DNA of 43,535 bases from Thioalkalivibrio sp. (GCA_011389655.1 JAABTX010000015.1:1-43535); one strand, 5' to 3'; shown: positions 17,552 to 26,521, counted from the stretch's first letter. Notes: a model not told the origin generated them from the sequence alone. Made by a program: numbers and translations.

Positions 17552-17557
17552 AGTATA
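17552..17557 (-). promoter_or_regulatory. -10 box of a predicted mfd promoter
   Basis: On the minus strand TATACT (5 of 6) ends 15 bases before ATG 17536, with TTCGGT 18 bases upstream as a partial -35. Transcription would begin about 7-8 bases before the ATG, giving a near-leaderless mRNA; no Shine-Dalgarno sequence precedes this ATG. Confidence 0.42.
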
Positions 17558-17630
17558 CCGGCCGCGCGCCGAAAGACCGAACATCCCGCCGCCCGGCATC
17601 CCTGCCGGATGGCGGAACCTGACCTCGGTT

Positions 17631-17840
17631 TCAGGTCCTGGGGGCAGTGCTGCAGGAATTCATCCCCAGCAGGCTGTAGACGGGGCACCAGCGGAAGAGG
17701 CCGGTCACGAGCGGGACGAGGCCGATCAGGCCCCACAGGGTCTGGGGTCCGATGAAGACCAGTGACAGCAGGACAAGTCCGACGACGATACGCAGCACGC
17801 GGTCGATGTTGCCGACGTTGGTGGTGGGGCTCAGGTCCAT
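17631..17840 (-). CDS. Small DUF2892 inner-membrane protein
   Basis: 69 residues, with a strong AAGGAGG ribosome site 8 bases before the ATG. The sequence NVGNIDRVLRIVVGLVLL, a second hydrophobic stretch (TLWGLIGLVPLVTGLF) and the ending RWCPVYSLLGMNSC are the hallmarks of the DUF2892 (YgaP-like) family: two membrane helices with two conserved Cys near the C-terminus. In some proteins this module is fused to rhodanese domains, hinting at sulfur or thiol chemistry. Here it stands alone between aguB (57 bases upstream) and mfd. Function unknown. Confidence 0.85.
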   Translation of the reverse strand: MDLSPTTNVGNIDRVLRIVVGLVLLSLVFIGPQTLWGLIGLVPLVTGLFRWCPVYSLLGMNSCSTAPRT

Positions 17841-17897
17841 GGCGGGTGCCTCCTTGGAGTGGTTGGGGTGCTTTGGATCCTCGTGCCCCCGCCGGGT

Positions 17898-18773
17898 TCA
17901 GTCGATGTAACGGCGCAGCAGGCCCTCGTAGGCATCGATGCGCCGGTCGCGCAGGAAGGGCCACTGGCGGCGTACCCGCTCGGTGCGCGAGGGATCGATC
18001 TCGGCCCGCAGGATCTCGGCGGTCTCGCTGCCGGCCCGGGCCAGCAGCTCCCCCTGCGGACCCGCGACGAAGCTCGAGCCCCAGAACTCGGCGCCCGCCG
18101 ACGCGCCGGAGGGGTCCGGCTCGAAGCCGGTGCGGTTGCAGGCGAGCACCGGCAGGTTGTTTGCTACCGCGTGGCCGCGCTGGACGGTGATCCAGGCGTC
18201 CCGCTGGCGCTCCTGCTCGGCCTGGGTGTCAGCCGGATCCCAGCCGATCGCCGTCGGATAGATCAGCACCTCCGCGCCGGCCAGGGCCATCAGGCGGGCC
18301 GCCTCCGGATACCACTGGTCCCAGCAGACCAGCACGCCGAGCCGCCCGAGCGAGGTGTCGACCGGGTTGAAGCCGGTGTCGCCCGGTGTGAAGTAGTACT
18401 TCTCGTAGTAGCCCGGGTCGTCCGGAATGTGCATCTTGCGGTAGCGGCCGACGATCCCGCCATCGCGTTCCAGGACAACGGCGGTATTGTGATAGAGGCC
18501 CGGCGCGCGATATTCGAACAGCGAGCCGACCAGCACCACGCGGTGCTCCCGGGCCATCGCCCCGAGCGCCGCGGTAGAGGGCCCCGGGATCGGCTCGGCG
18601 CGGTCGAATTCGGCGGGTGCCTCCACCTGGCAGAAGTAGGGGCCGGTGTGGAGTTCGGCCAGCACCACAAGCTGTGCCCCGCCCCGGGCGGCCTCCGCCA
18701 CCGCGGCAGCGGTCTCCGCAAGGCTGGTTGCGCGATCGATGGCGTTGCGATGCTGGATCAGTGCGACTTGCAT
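17898..18773 (-). CDS. aguB: N-carbamoylputrescine amidase
   Basis: 291 residues, the normal length. The nitrilase-fold catalytic triad is Glu40 (LAELHTGPYF), Lys113 (YRKMHIPDDPGYYEKYYF) and Cys150 (VLVCWDQWYPEAAR). Segments such as YPTAIGWDP and ACNRTGFEPDP are typical of AguB rather than other nitrilases. The enzyme converts N-carbamoylputrescine to putrescine, CO2 and ammonia in the cytosol. aguA lies 61 bases upstream on the same strand, so the two complete the agmatine-to-putrescine route. No speA or transporter is in the window. Confidence 0.95.
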   Translation of the reverse strand: MQVALIQHRNAIDRATSLAETAAAVAEAARGGAQLVVLAELHTGPYFCQVEAPAEFDRAEPIPGPSTAALGAMAREHRVVLVGSLFEYRAPGLYHNTAVVLERDGGIVGRYRKMHIPDDPGYYEKYYFTPGDTGFNPVDTSLGRLGVLVCWDQWYPEAARLMALAGAEVLIYPTAIGWDPADTQAEQERQRDAWITVQRGHAVANNLPVLACNRTGFEPDPSGASAGAEFWGSSFVAGPQGELLARAGSETAEILRAEIDPSRTERVRRQWPFLRDRRIDAYEGLLRRYID

Positions 18774-18834
18774 GGGGGATGGGCCGCCGGAACCTCGTCA
18801 GGTGAAGACCGCGTGCGATGTCTTGCGATGATCG

Positions 18835-19887
18835 TCATTGCGGGAGCACGCCGAACGGGAACTGCATGGTCAGGCAATGGAGACTGCCACCCTGCCGGAT
18901 CAGTTCACGGCAGTCGATGCCGGTTACGCTGCGGTCGGCGAATGCGGCACCGAGCCGCTCCAGCGCGACCGTGTCGGCCGGGTCCCCGTAGATGGGTACC
19001 AGCACCGCCTCGTTGAGCACCAGAAAGTTGGCGTAGGTTGCGGGCAGCCGCTGACCGTCCGCGTGAATCCCGGCCGGAAGCGGCAGCGGAACCAGCGCAT
19101 AGGGTGTGCCCTGGGCCGTGCGCAGTCTTCCGAGTTCGTCCGCCATCAGTGCCAGTTCCGCGTGCTGGGGATCGTCCGCATCTCCGCAGTGGGCATGGGC
19201 GATCGTCGCCGGGTCGCAGAAGCGGGCCAGGGTGTCGATGTGGCCGTCGGTATCGTCGCCCTCGAGGTGGCCGTGTTCCAGCCAGAGTATCCGTTCGGCC
19301 CCGAGTTCTGCGCGCAGCTGCCGTTCGATCGCCTCGCGGGACCGACCCGGGTTGCGCGTGGGTGTCAGCAGGCATCGGCTGGTGGTGAGGATCGTGCCGG
19401 TGCCATCGGACTCGATGCTGCCGCCCTCGAGCACCAGGTCGACCGGCTCCACGGGCGTGCCGCCGAAGCAGCCCTGCTCGGCCAGGTTCCGCGTCAGGAG
19501 ATTGTCACGATCGGAGGGGAACTTGCGGCCCCAGCCATTGAACTCGAAGTCGAGCAGCCTCGGCTGGCCGTGCTCGATCACCGTGATCGGGCCGTGGTCC
19601 CGGGCCCAGGTGTCGTCAGCAGGCGCGATGCCGGTCTGCACCCGCGCGAGATCCGCGCCGCAGCGGGCCAGGTGAGCGTGGACATGGCGTTGATGATCGG
19701 CGCCCTGACAGACGACCAGGAGGGATTCGCGCCGGGTGATCGCGGCAGCGATCGCGGCGAACACGGGCTCGACCGTCTCGAGGCGCGGACCCCAGTCGGT
19801 TCCGGCGTGGGGCCAGGTGATCTGAACCCCGCTCTGCGGCTCCCACTCGGCGGGCAGGCGGCGTGTTGCGCCGGGTGCCGGATTCAC
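18835..19887 (-). CDS. aguA: Agmatine deiminase
   Basis: 350 residues. The guanidine-modifying fold is recognised by DDTWARDHGP, LEGGSIESDG, GDDTDGHID and the catalytic Cys338 in QGGSLHCLTMQFP close to the C-terminus. It hydrolyses agmatine to N-carbamoylputrescine and ammonia. Its ATG overlaps the stop of the small secreted protein gene upstream (ATGA at 19887-19884), so the three genes (small protein, aguA, aguB) form one operon, probably read from the promoter at 20241-20246. Confidence 0.95.
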   Translation of the reverse strand: MNPAPGATRRLPAEWEPQSGVQITWPHAGTDWGPRLETVEPVFAAIAAAITRRESLLVVCQGADHQRHVHAHLARCGADLARVQTGIAPADDTWARDHGPITVIEHGQPRLLDFEFNGWGRKFPSDRDNLLTRNLAEQGCFGGTPVEPVDLVLEGGSIESDGTGTILTTSRCLLTPTRNPGRSREAIERQLRAELGAERILWLEHGHLEGDDTDGHIDTLARFCDPATIAHAHCGDADDPQHAELALMADELGRLRTAQGTPYALVPLPLPAGIHADGQRLPATYANFLVLNEAVLVPIYGDPADTVALERLGAAFADRSVTGIDCRELIRQGGSLHCLTMQFPFGVLPQ

Positions 19888-20210
19888 CGCGGCGGCGGTG
19901 TGTGCGGACCATGTATCACACTGTGGAGCACCAGGGGACCCTCGAACACGACCGAGAAGCCGTCGTAGTCCCAGCGCGTGATCGGCGGGTGCAGCGGTCG
20001 GTTGCCTCCGACGGTGGCGTGGCGCTCCAGGGGCTGCCCGTAGCGCGCCACCACGTGACTCTGGTGCTGGCCGCGTACCGGCAGACTGGGCTCCTGAATC
20101 ACGGAGTACACGCCAGGTTCAATCCGCAGGATTTCGGCGTGGGCAGGGGCCGCCACCAGCAGGGCCAGCAGAGCGGTCAGCATCCAACGTGCCATCGTTC
20201 TCCGGTGCAT
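19884..20210 (-). CDS. Small secreted protein, BamE/SmpA-like, function unknown
   Basis: 108 residues from ATG 20210, which has AGGAG 7 bases upstream. An in-frame GTG at 20216 is too close to that site. A clear signal peptide (MARWMLTALLALLVAAPAHA, cut after AHA) is followed by about 80 residues. The pattern RGQHQSHVVARYGQPLERH...PPITRWDYDGFSVVFE resembles the GMTxxxVxxxFGxPxxR...TRWxYxxFxVxFE pattern of small periplasmic proteins related in fold to BamE/SmpA. No lipobox is seen. Its stop overlaps aguA, so it is translated with polyamine enzymes although it is exported; the reason is not known. Confidence 0.72.
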   Translation of the reverse strand: MHRRTMARWMLTALLALLVAAPAHAEILRIEPGVYSVIQEPSLPVRGQHQSHVVARYGQPLERHATVGGNRPLHPPITRWDYDGFSVVFEGPLVLHSVIHGPHTPPPR

Positions 20211-20240
20211 GCGCACTCTCCTAATCGACGATCTCGTGGA

Positions 20241-20246
20241 ATCATA
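20241..20246 (-). promoter_or_regulatory. Extended -10 promoter of the small protein-aguA-aguB operon
   Basis: On the minus strand TGCTATGAT combines an extended -10 TG motif with TATGAT (5 of 6). No good -35 is present, as expected for extended -10 promoters. The predicted start is about 20 bases before the ATG at 20210. Confidence 0.48.
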
Positions 20247-20349
20247 GCATTGGCCGCGGCGCGAGAGGATAGCTGCAGGTCACGGGGCGTTGCCGGCGAG
20301 GGCGGGGGGAGTCCGTGCGCCCCGGCGGCCTCTCTGGCATGATTCCCGC

Positions 20350-21600
20350 ATGTTCAAGCCCCTGCCGGTCGCCATTGGCCTGCGTTACACGCGGGCGAAG
20401 CGGCGCAACCACTTCATTTCCTTCATCTCGGTCGTGTCGATGATCGGGCTTGTGCTGGGCGTGACCGCGCTGATCACCGTGCTCTCCGTGATGAACGGGT
20501 TCGAGCGCGAGCTGCGCGAACGCATCCTGGGCATGGCCTCGCATGCGACCATTCAGGCCTACGACGGCGCGCTGCGCGACTGGACGACGCTCTCCCGCCA
20601 GGTGGAAGCGGCCGATCCGCGGGTGGAGGCGGTCGCGCCCTATGTCGCCGGCGAGGCGATGTTCAGTGCCTTGGGCAACATCTCCGGAGCGCTGGTGCGC
20701 GGCATCGATCCGGAGGCGGAGCGGCAGGTCGGCCGGATCGGTGAGCACATGGTGCGTGGAGACCTCGACGCGCTCGAGGAAGGGACGTTCCGGGTGGTGC
20801 TGGGCAGCGAGCTCGCCCTCGAGCTGGGCGTCCGGGTCGGCGATACGGTGGTGCTGATGGCGCCGCAGGCCGTGGTGACGCCCGCCGGGGTATTGCCGCG
20901 CATGCGGCGTTTTACGGTTGCGGGTGTCTTCGAGGTCGGCATGTACGAGTTCGACCGGGGCACCGCCTTCATCCAGCTGGACGACGCCCGGGCGATCTTT
21001 CAGACGGGGGAGGGGGTGACCGGGCTCCGGTTGCGGCTGACGGACATGATGCAGGCCGGAGCGGTCAGCCGCGACGTGGCGCAGTCCCTCGATGGCCTGT
21101 TCCGGGTTTCGGACTGGACCCGGCAGCACGCCAACCTCTTCCGCGCAATCCAGATGGAGAAGGTGGTGATGTTCATCATCCTGTCGCTGATCGTGGCGGT
21201 CGCGGCCTTCAATATCGTCTCGACGCTGGTGATGCTCGTCACCGACAAGCAGCCGGACATTGCGATCCTGCGGACCCTGGGGCTCAGGCCCTCCGCGGTG
21301 ATGCTGGTCTTCATCGTCCAGGGCGTGGTGATCGGGGCCGTCGGGGTATTGCTGGGGGTGATCGGGGGCGTCAGTCTGGCGCTGAACATCGACGTGGTCG
21401 TGCCCTTCGTCGAGCGCCTGACAGGCACGGAATTCCTGGCTGCGGATGTTTATTACATCAGCGACTTGCCAAGTGAACTTCGCGTTCAGGATGTAATCCG
21501 GATCAGCGGGCTCGCCTTCGGGCTGACGCTGCTGGCAACCCTGTTCCCGGCCTGGCGCGCGGCGCGGACCCGCCCGGCCGAGGCCCTGCGCTATGAGTGA
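20350..21600 (+). CDS. Lipoprotein-releasing ABC permease, LolC/LolE family
   Basis: 416 residues from ATG 20350, where the family start ([27 protein letters not shown]) begins. One N-terminal membrane helix (about 27-47), a periplasmic MacB-like domain (about 48-265) and three C-terminal helices with the FtsX core ([21 protein letters not shown]) give the usual LolC/E topology. It ends [13 protein letters not shown]. With LolD it pulls mature lipoproteins from the inner membrane and hands them to LolA. lolD overlaps by 8 bases. Only one permease gene is present here, unlike the lolC-lolD-lolE order of enterobacteria, so it may form a homodimer (LolF-type) or have a partner elsewhere. No symbol is given because LolC, LolE and LolF cannot be told apart by eye. 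Confidence 0.9.
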   Translation: MFKPLPVAIGLRYTRAKRRNHFISFISVVSMIGLVLGVTALITVLSVMNGFERELRERILGMASHATIQAYDGALRDWTTLSRQVEAADPRVEAVAPYVAGEAMFSALGNISGALVRGIDPEAERQVGRIGEHMVRGDLDALEEGTFRVVLGSELALELGVRVGDTVVLMAPQAVVTPAGVLPRMRRFTVAGVFEVGMYEFDRGTAFIQLDDARAIFQTGEGVTGLRLRLTDMMQAGAVSRDVAQSLDGLFRVSDWTRQHANLFRAIQMEKVVMFIILSLIVAVAAFNIVSTLVMLVTDKQPDIAILRTLGLRPSAVMLVFIVQGVVIGAVGVLLGVIGGVSLALNIDVVVPFVERLTGTEFLAADVYYISDLPSELRVQDVIRISGLAFGLTLLATLFPAWRAARTRPAEALRYE

Positions 21601-22282
21601 ACGCGAAACGGTACTCGACGCGCGCGGCCTGGAACGGCGTTTCCGGGAAGGCAGCCTGGACGTCAGCGTCCTCAGGGGCGTGGATCTGCAGATCCATCGC
21701 GGTGATCAGCTCGCGATCGTCGGTGCGTCGGGCTCCGGAAAGAGTACGCTGCTGCAGCTGCTCGGCGGCCTCGATCTGCCGACCGCCGGACAGGTGTCGA
21801 TCCTGGGACAGGATTGGGCCCGCATGAGCGACGCGCGGCGCGGGATCCTGAGAAACCTGCACATCGGCTTCGTGTACCAGTTCCATCACCTGCTGCCGGA
21901 GTTCACCGCACTGGAGAATGTCGCGATCCCGCTGATGATACGTGGGGAGACCTCGCGCAAGGCCCGACTGGAGGCGGCTGAATGGCTGCATCGGGTGGAT
22001 CTGGCGGACCGGGGCGACCACAAGCCGTCGGAGCTGTCGGGTGGTGAGCGCCAGCGGGTGGCGATCGCCCGGGCGATGGTGACCGAGCCCGCGGTGATCC
22101 TGGCCGACGAGCCGACCGGCAATCTGGACCGGGAACGGGCGCAGCGGGTATTCAGTCTGCTGCAGGCGATGAATCGCGCCAACGGCAGCGCGCTGGCGCT
22201 GGTGACCCACGACCGCGAGCTGGCGCAGCGGATGGAGCGGACGGTGCGCCTCGTCGACGGCGTGCTGGCGGAGGCCGACTGA
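21593..22282 (+). CDS. lolD: Lipoprotein-releasing ABC transporter ATPase LolD
   Basis: 229 residues. The Walker A is GASGSGKST (44-52), the signature [14 protein letters not shown], the Walker [13 protein letters not shown] and the switch His is in LVTHD. The LolD-type Q-loop region [19 protein letters not shown] is present. It powers lipoprotein release by the adjacent permease on the cytoplasmic face of the inner membrane. The start overlaps the permease stop by 8 bases with GAGG just upstream, so the two are co-translated. It converges on the DUF2062 gene. Confidence 0.96.
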   Translation: MSERETVLDARGLERRFREGSLDVSVLRGVDLQIHRGDQLAIVGASGSGKSTLLQLLGGLDLPTAGQVSILGQDWARMSDARRGILRNLHIGFVYQFHHLLPEFTALENVAIPLMIRGETSRKARLEAAEWLHRVDLADRGDHKPSELSGGERQRVAIARAMVTEPAVILADEPTGNLDRERAQRVFSLLQAMNRANGSALALVTHDRELAQRMERTVRLVDGVLAEAD

Positions 22283-22305
22283 GCGTTGCGGGCCTTTGCC
22301 CCGCG

Positions 22306-22324
22306 CCATCGCGCAGGACGATGG
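22306..22324. terminator. Weak stem-loop between lolD and the DUF2062 gene
   Basis: CCATCG/CGATGG (22306-22311 and 22319-22324) with a 7-base loop lies 24 bases past the lolD stop in a 72-base convergent gap. There is no T-tract. It is the only hairpin I can see there. Confidence 0.25.
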
Positions 22325-22354
22325 TCCGGGAGGCGGCTGCCCCTGCTCCTCGGG

Positions 22355-22930
22355 TCACCGTTGATCGGAGTCGGGTTTCGACCGGTAGGGGTTGTGCTGG
22401 CTCTTCAACAGTCGCCGGCGCAGTCGGGCACGCCTGAGCTTCACGCGCTGGATCACGCTGAGCCACCAGAGGACGCGAATCGTCACATACCCGCTGGCCG
22501 AGGCCACGACGGCAAGCACCAGACTGCCGATCATCAGCGGCATCCAGATCGTCAGCAGTTCCCCGGTGACCCACTCCAGGGTCAGCTCCACGCGCAGGCT
22601 GCGCCTGGGCTCGCCTAGAATCCAGCGACCGATCGTGTAGGCTGTATACAGGATCGGGGGGATGGTCAGGGGATTGGATACCCAGACCAGCAGGACCGAT
22701 ACCGGCAGGTTGACGCGCACCCAGATCGCGATCACCGCGGCCAGCAGCATCTGCATCGGTATCGGCAGGAAGGCGACGAACAGTCCCACGGCAAAGGCAC
22801 CAGCGACGGAGCGCCGGTTCAGATGCCACAGATCAGGCGCGCGCAGGCGCGGACCCAGAATCTCCAGGGCGCGATGCCCCCGGACCGACTCGTAGGCCGG
22901 GAACCATTTCTTGACGAGATTCTTCGACAT
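22355..22930 (-). CDS. DUF2062 inner-membrane protein
   Basis: 191 residues from ATG 22930 (MSKNLVKKWFPAYESV). The upstream open frame is Pro/Arg-rich and looks non-coding. Typical DUF2062 features are present: a basic N-terminus, SVAGAFAVGLFVAFLPIPMQ near residue 40, then RVNLPVSVLLVWVSNPLTIPPILYTAY, and a later membrane stretch (MPLMIGSLVLAVVASASGYV), giving three to four helices. The C-terminal tail is very basic. Function is unknown in general; members often lie beside comEC in gammaproteobacteria, as here, on the opposite strand. Confidence 0.85.
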   Translation of the reverse strand: MSKNLVKKWFPAYESVRGHRALEILGPRLRAPDLWHLNRRSVAGAFAVGLFVAFLPIPMQMLLAAVIAIWVRVNLPVSVLLVWVSNPLTIPPILYTAYTIGRWILGEPRRSLRVELTLEWVTGELLTIWMPLMIGSLVLAVVASASGYVTIRVLWWLSVIQRVKLRRARLRRRLLKSQHNPYRSKPDSDQR

Positions 22931-23018
22931 GGGCGGGCGGGTGCGTCTCTGCGCGCGGCGGATCGCCGGCTGTGCAGGCGACGGCGTTACCGCTCCGCCG
23001 CGTGGAGTGCCTCCCGGC

Positions 23019-23047
23019 ATGATATTTCCGATCGCGCGGGCAGGGAA
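23019..23047 (-). promoter_or_regulatory. Possible promoter for the DUF2062 gene
   Basis: Read on the minus strand: TTCCCT (23047-23042; 3 of 6), 17 bases, TATCAT (23024-23019; 5 of 6). It would give a leader of about 80 bases and nearly abuts the comEC start codon at 23050. Confidence 0.3.
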
Positions 23048-23049
23048 CC

Positions 23050-25419
23050 GTGATTCCGTTCGCCGCCGCCCTGACCGGCGGGTCGCTGACCCTTCACCTG
23101 CTTCCGGCCTTGCCCGATTGGCCGTGGATGGCCCTCGCGGCGCTGGGGGTCCTCCTTGCACTGCCGGTCCGGGTGCTGCGCATTCCGGCAGGATTCCTGC
23201 TCGGAGTGTCGCTCGCCGGGGGGCAGGCGCAGGCCTGGCTCGAACGGGCGGTCCCGCTGGAGATGACCGGCACCGAGGTCACGGTCCGCGGCGTCGTGAC
23301 CGACCTTCCGGACCATTCCGAGCGGCGCACACGGGTCCTGCTCCGCGTCACCGGGATCATCGACGCGCCGCCGGAGTTCCTGGCCGAACGGCTGCGGGTG
23401 ACGGTCTTTCCGGCCGAGCCCCGGCTGCAGGCGGGCGATCGGGTGCGGCTCCGGCTGCGACTCCGGCCGCCGCGGGGAAGTCACAACCCCGCAGGCTTCG
23501 ATTTCGCCGCGTGGCTGTACCGCGAGCGCATCCACGGGACGGCCAGCCTGCGCGGCGAGCCGGAATGGGTGGAGCGGGGCGGGGAACAGTACGTACCCAA
23601 GGCTTCGCTGCACCGGCTGCGGGCGGACATACGGGACGCGATCCGGGCCGCTTACCCCGACGCCCGGCATCCCGGCGTGATGGAGGCGCTGGTGATCGGC
23701 GAACGCAGCGGCATGCAGGCGGAGGAGTGGCGGCTGTTCCTGCATTCGGGGACCAATCACCTGATCGCCATCTCGGGCCTGCACGTGGGCCTGGTGGCGG
23801 GATTCGCGTTGCTGCTGGCGCAGCTGGCGTGGCGCCGCCAGCGCCGTGTACGCCGCTGGTTGTCGCTGCGCTGGTTCGGCGCCCTCGCAGCGATTGGCGC
23901 GGCGGGTGCCTATGCGGCCCTGGCCGGCTTCAGCATCCCGACCCAGCGGGCGCTGGTCATGCTGATCCTGTTCAGCGCGAGCCTTCTGGCGCGGCGGGAT
24001 CCGCTCTCGTGGCGAGTCTATGCAGCCGCTGTGGTGGCGGTGGTGGCCCTGTGGCCTGCGAGCGTGCTGGCCCCGGGTTTCTGGTTCTCCTTTGGGGCCG
24101 TGGCGGTGATCCTGCTGTTGCTCCAGGGTCGGGTGACACAACCCGGCCTCTACGGATGGTTGCGTATCCAGGTGATCCTCGCGGTGGCGCTGCTGCCTCT
24201 GAGCCTGACGTGGTTCCAGCTCGGGTCGTGGATCGCTCCGATCGCGAACCTGGTGGCGGTGCCCCTGGTGAGCTTTTTGGTGCTGCCGTTCCTTCTGGCC
24301 GGCGCGGCGCTGGCCGTTGTCTGGAGTCCGCTCGGGGCGCCGCTGCTCTGGTGGGCCGACGCCTGGCTCGCCCTGCTGCTGCGTGTCCTCGCGCTGCTGG
24401 TGGAGTGGCCTGCCGCGGTGAGCGAGATGGCGGTTGCCTGGCCCGCCGCCGTGCTCGCGGGCATCGGGGCGCTGCTGACGCTGCTGCCAAGAGGGCGGCG
24501 GATCGCGCCCTGGATGCTGGTCGCGTGTCTGCCGTTGCTGCTGCCGGCGGCACCGCGGCTGGCGCCCGGCGACTTCCGGGCCGAGATGCTGGACGTTGGC
24601 CAGGGGCTTGCCGTGGTGGTGCAGACCCGCCGTCACATACTCGTCTACGACGCCGGCCCCGCCTGGGAAGACGGCTTCGATTCCGGAGCGGCCGTCGTGC
24701 TTCCCGCCCTGCGCCGGTTGGGCGTCCGCAGCGTCGACCGGGTCATCGTCAGCCACGAGCACGGGGATCACCGCGGCGGCGTGGAGGCGGTGCTCGCCGG
24801 TCTGCCGGTGGCGGAGGTGCTGAGCCGGCACGAGACCGCACATCGCGCCGAGACAGCCTGCGAGGGCGGCCTGTCGTGGGAATGGGACGGTGTGTTCTTC
24901 GAGACCCTCCACCCGCCCCCGCACTGGGGCGATGGCAACACCGCCTCCTGCGTGCTCGCGGTGCGCGGAGCGCACGGACGTCTGCTCCTGACAGGGGACC
25001 TCGAGGGGCTGGGGGAGAGCGTGCTGGTGCGCTCGGCGGGAGACCGTCTTCGCACTGACGTGCTGCTGGTCCCGCATCACGGGGCCGCCGGCGTCCTGGA
25101 ACGCGGCCTGCTGGAGGCCGCGAGGCCGGCGGTTGCCTGGGTCAGCAGCGGCTTCGACAACCGCTTCAGGCACCCTGCGCCCGAGGTCCGGGACCGCCTC
25201 GACGATGCGTGCGTGCCGCTGTTCGACACCCGCGAGCGCGGAATGGTGTGGCTGGAGACCATGCCGGAGGGCATCCGGCTCGGACGGGGGAGCCGGGTGG
25301 AGCACCGCCGTTTCTGGCACCCGCCGGTGGCTGCGGAGCCGCTGCTGCCAGCGGCCTGCCGACCCTTCGAAGGCGGGCCCGTGCCATCGCTATCCGGTCG
25401 GATGTCCGGTGTAGAATGA
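23050..25419 (+). CDS. comEC: ComEC/Rec2 DNA-uptake channel protein
   Basis: 789 residues from a GTG start at 23050. N-terminal hydrophobic segments and an OB-like DUF4131 domain (about 70-180) lead into the competence domain with the signature GTNHLIAISGLHVGLVAG (about 236-253) and some eight further membrane helices. A C-terminal metallo-beta-lactamase-like domain follows (about 515-760), with the metal motif HEHGDH (from about residue 569) and PHHG near 676. ComEC forms the inner-membrane pore that takes in single-stranded DNA, and the C-terminal domain is the presumed nuclease. The ComEA-like gene at 40968 could supply its DNA receptor. mtnA begins 4 bases after the stop. Confidence 0.94.
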   Translation: MIPFAAALTGGSLTLHLLPALPDWPWMALAALGVLLALPVRVLRIPAGFLLGVSLAGGQAQAWLERAVPLEMTGTEVTVRGVVTDLPDHSERRTRVLLRVTGIIDAPPEFLAERLRVTVFPAEPRLQAGDRVRLRLRLRPPRGSHNPAGFDFAAWLYRERIHGTASLRGEPEWVERGGEQYVPKASLHRLRADIRDAIRAAYPDARHPGVMEALVIGERSGMQAEEWRLFLHSGTNHLIAISGLHVGLVAGFALLLAQLAWRRQRRVRRWLSLRWFGALAAIGAAGAYAALAGFSIPTQRALVMLILFSASLLARRDPLSWRVYAAAVVAVVALWPASVLAPGFWFSFGAVAVILLLLQGRVTQPGLYGWLRIQVILAVALLPLSLTWFQLGSWIAPIANLVAVPLVSFLVLPFLLAGAALAVVWSPLGAPLLWWADAWLALLLRVLALLVEWPAAVSEMAVAWPAAVLAGIGALLTLLPRGRRIAPWMLVACLPLLLPAAPRLAPGDFRAEMLDVGQGLAVVVQTRRHILVYDAGPAWEDGFDSGAAVVLPALRRLGVRSVDRVIVSHEHGDHRGGVEAVLAGLPVAEVLSRHETAHRAETACEGGLSWEWDGVFFETLHPPPHWGDGNTASCVLAVRGAHGRLLLTGDLEGLGESVLVRSAGDRLRTDVLLVPHHGAAGVLERGLLEAARPAVAWVSSGFDNRFRHPAPEVRDRLDDACVPLFDTRERGMVWLETMPEGIRLGRGSRVEHRRFWHPPVAAEPLLPAACRPFEGGPVPSLSGRMSGVE

Positions 25420-25423
25420 GCGC

Positions 25424-26485
25424 ATGAGCAGCCCCGCTCCGGACACCATTCGCCCGATCCGTTTCGACGACGGAAGGCTTTACCTGCTGGATCAGCGGCT
25501 CCTGCCGGCGGAATCCCGCGAGAACGCCTATGAGGATCCGGCATCCGTCGCGGACGCCATCCGGGACATGGTCGTGCGCGGTGCCCCGGCGATCGGCATC
25601 ACCGCGGCCTTTGGTGTCGTGCTGGCCTGCGACCGGGCGCGGGACCGCAATGCCGCGCCCTGGCGGCCGCCGGTGGAGGCGGCCGTCGAACGGCTCGCGG
25701 CGGCGCGCCCCACCGCGGTGAACCTGTTCTGGGCGCTCGACCGCATGCGGGCGGTGCTTGCAGGCTGCGGCTCCGTCGCCGAGGCCTGTTCGGCGACGCT
25801 CGCCGAGGCGCAGGCGATGCTGGCGGCGGACATCGCCGCGAACCGGCGCATGGGGGCGATCGGTGCGGCCCTGGTCGATCCCGGGCGGGCGGTGCTCACC
25901 CATTGCAATACCGGTTCGCTGGCGACGGGGGGCTTCGGGACCGCACTCGGTGTCATCCGCGCGAGCTGGGCCGAGGGCCGGATCACCGAGGTCTTCGCCG
26001 ACGAGACCCGTCCGTGGCTGCAGGGGTCGCGCCTGACCGCCTGGGAACTGCTGCGCGACGGGATCCCGGTGCAGCTGCTGTGCGAGGGCGCCGCGGCGAG
26101 CCTGCTCCGGTCCGGGCGGGTCGGCTGGGTGGTTGTCGGGGCGGACCGCATCGCGGCCAACGGCGATACCGCGAACAAGATCGGCACCTACGGGCTTGCG
26201 TTGCTGGCCCGGGCGCACGGTGCGGGTTTCATGGTGGTGGCACCGCTCAGCACCATCGATTTCGGGATCGCGGACGGTTCGGCGATACCCATCGAGATGC
26301 GTGCCGAATCCGAGGTGCTCGGGCTGGGGGGGCAGACCGTCGCGGCGGCGGGAGCGCGCGCCTGGAACCCCGCCTTCGACGTGACCCCCGCCGAACTGAT
26401 CGACGTGATCGTCACCGAGCAGGGCGCGGTGCGCCGGCCCGACCGCGGGGGGCTCGCCGCCCTGCGGGAGCCTGTGGAGGGGTGA
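25424..26485 (+). CDS. mtnA: S-methyl-5-thioribose-1-phosphate isomerase
   Basis: 353 residues. Family motifs are VRGAPAIGITAAFG, LTHCNTGSLATGGFGTALG with catalytic Cys161, DETRPWLQGSRLTAWEL, and VVGADRIAANGDTANKIGTY with catalytic Asp241. It isomerises methylthioribose-1-phosphate to methylthioribulose-1-phosphate in methionine salvage, recycling methylthioadenosine left by polyamine synthesis. Other salvage genes are not in the window. It starts 4 bases after comEC, so it is likely read through from comEC. An mtnA-gyrA adjacency is common in gammaproteobacteria. Confidence 0.95.
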   Translation: MSSPAPDTIRPIRFDDGRLYLLDQRLLPAESRENAYEDPASVADAIRDMVVRGAPAIGITAAFGVVLACDRARDRNAAPWRPPVEAAVERLAAARPTAVNLFWALDRMRAVLAGCGSVAEACSATLAEAQAMLAADIAANRRMGAIGAALVDPGRAVLTHCNTGSLATGGFGTALGVIRASWAEGRITEVFADETRPWLQGSRLTAWELLRDGIPVQLLCEGAAASLLRSGRVGWVVVGADRIAANGDTANKIGTYGLALLARAHGAGFMVVAPLSTIDFGIADGSAIPIEMRAESEVLGLGGQTVAAAGARAWNPAFDVTPAELIDVIVTEQGAVRRPDRGGLAALREPVEG

Positions 26486-26521
26486 ACCCGGACGCGTTCG
26501 CGCGCCGCACCGGCCGCGGTA

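Noticed and set aside
14657-17755. A 1032-codon open frame antisense to mfd
   Set aside because: Composition artefact of high third-position G+C. It runs through the mfd promoter and start, and no recognisable protein motif appears.
22987-25320. A 777-codon open frame antisense to comEC
   Set aside because: Shadow frame with Gln/Arg/His-rich low-complexity translation and no ribosome site.
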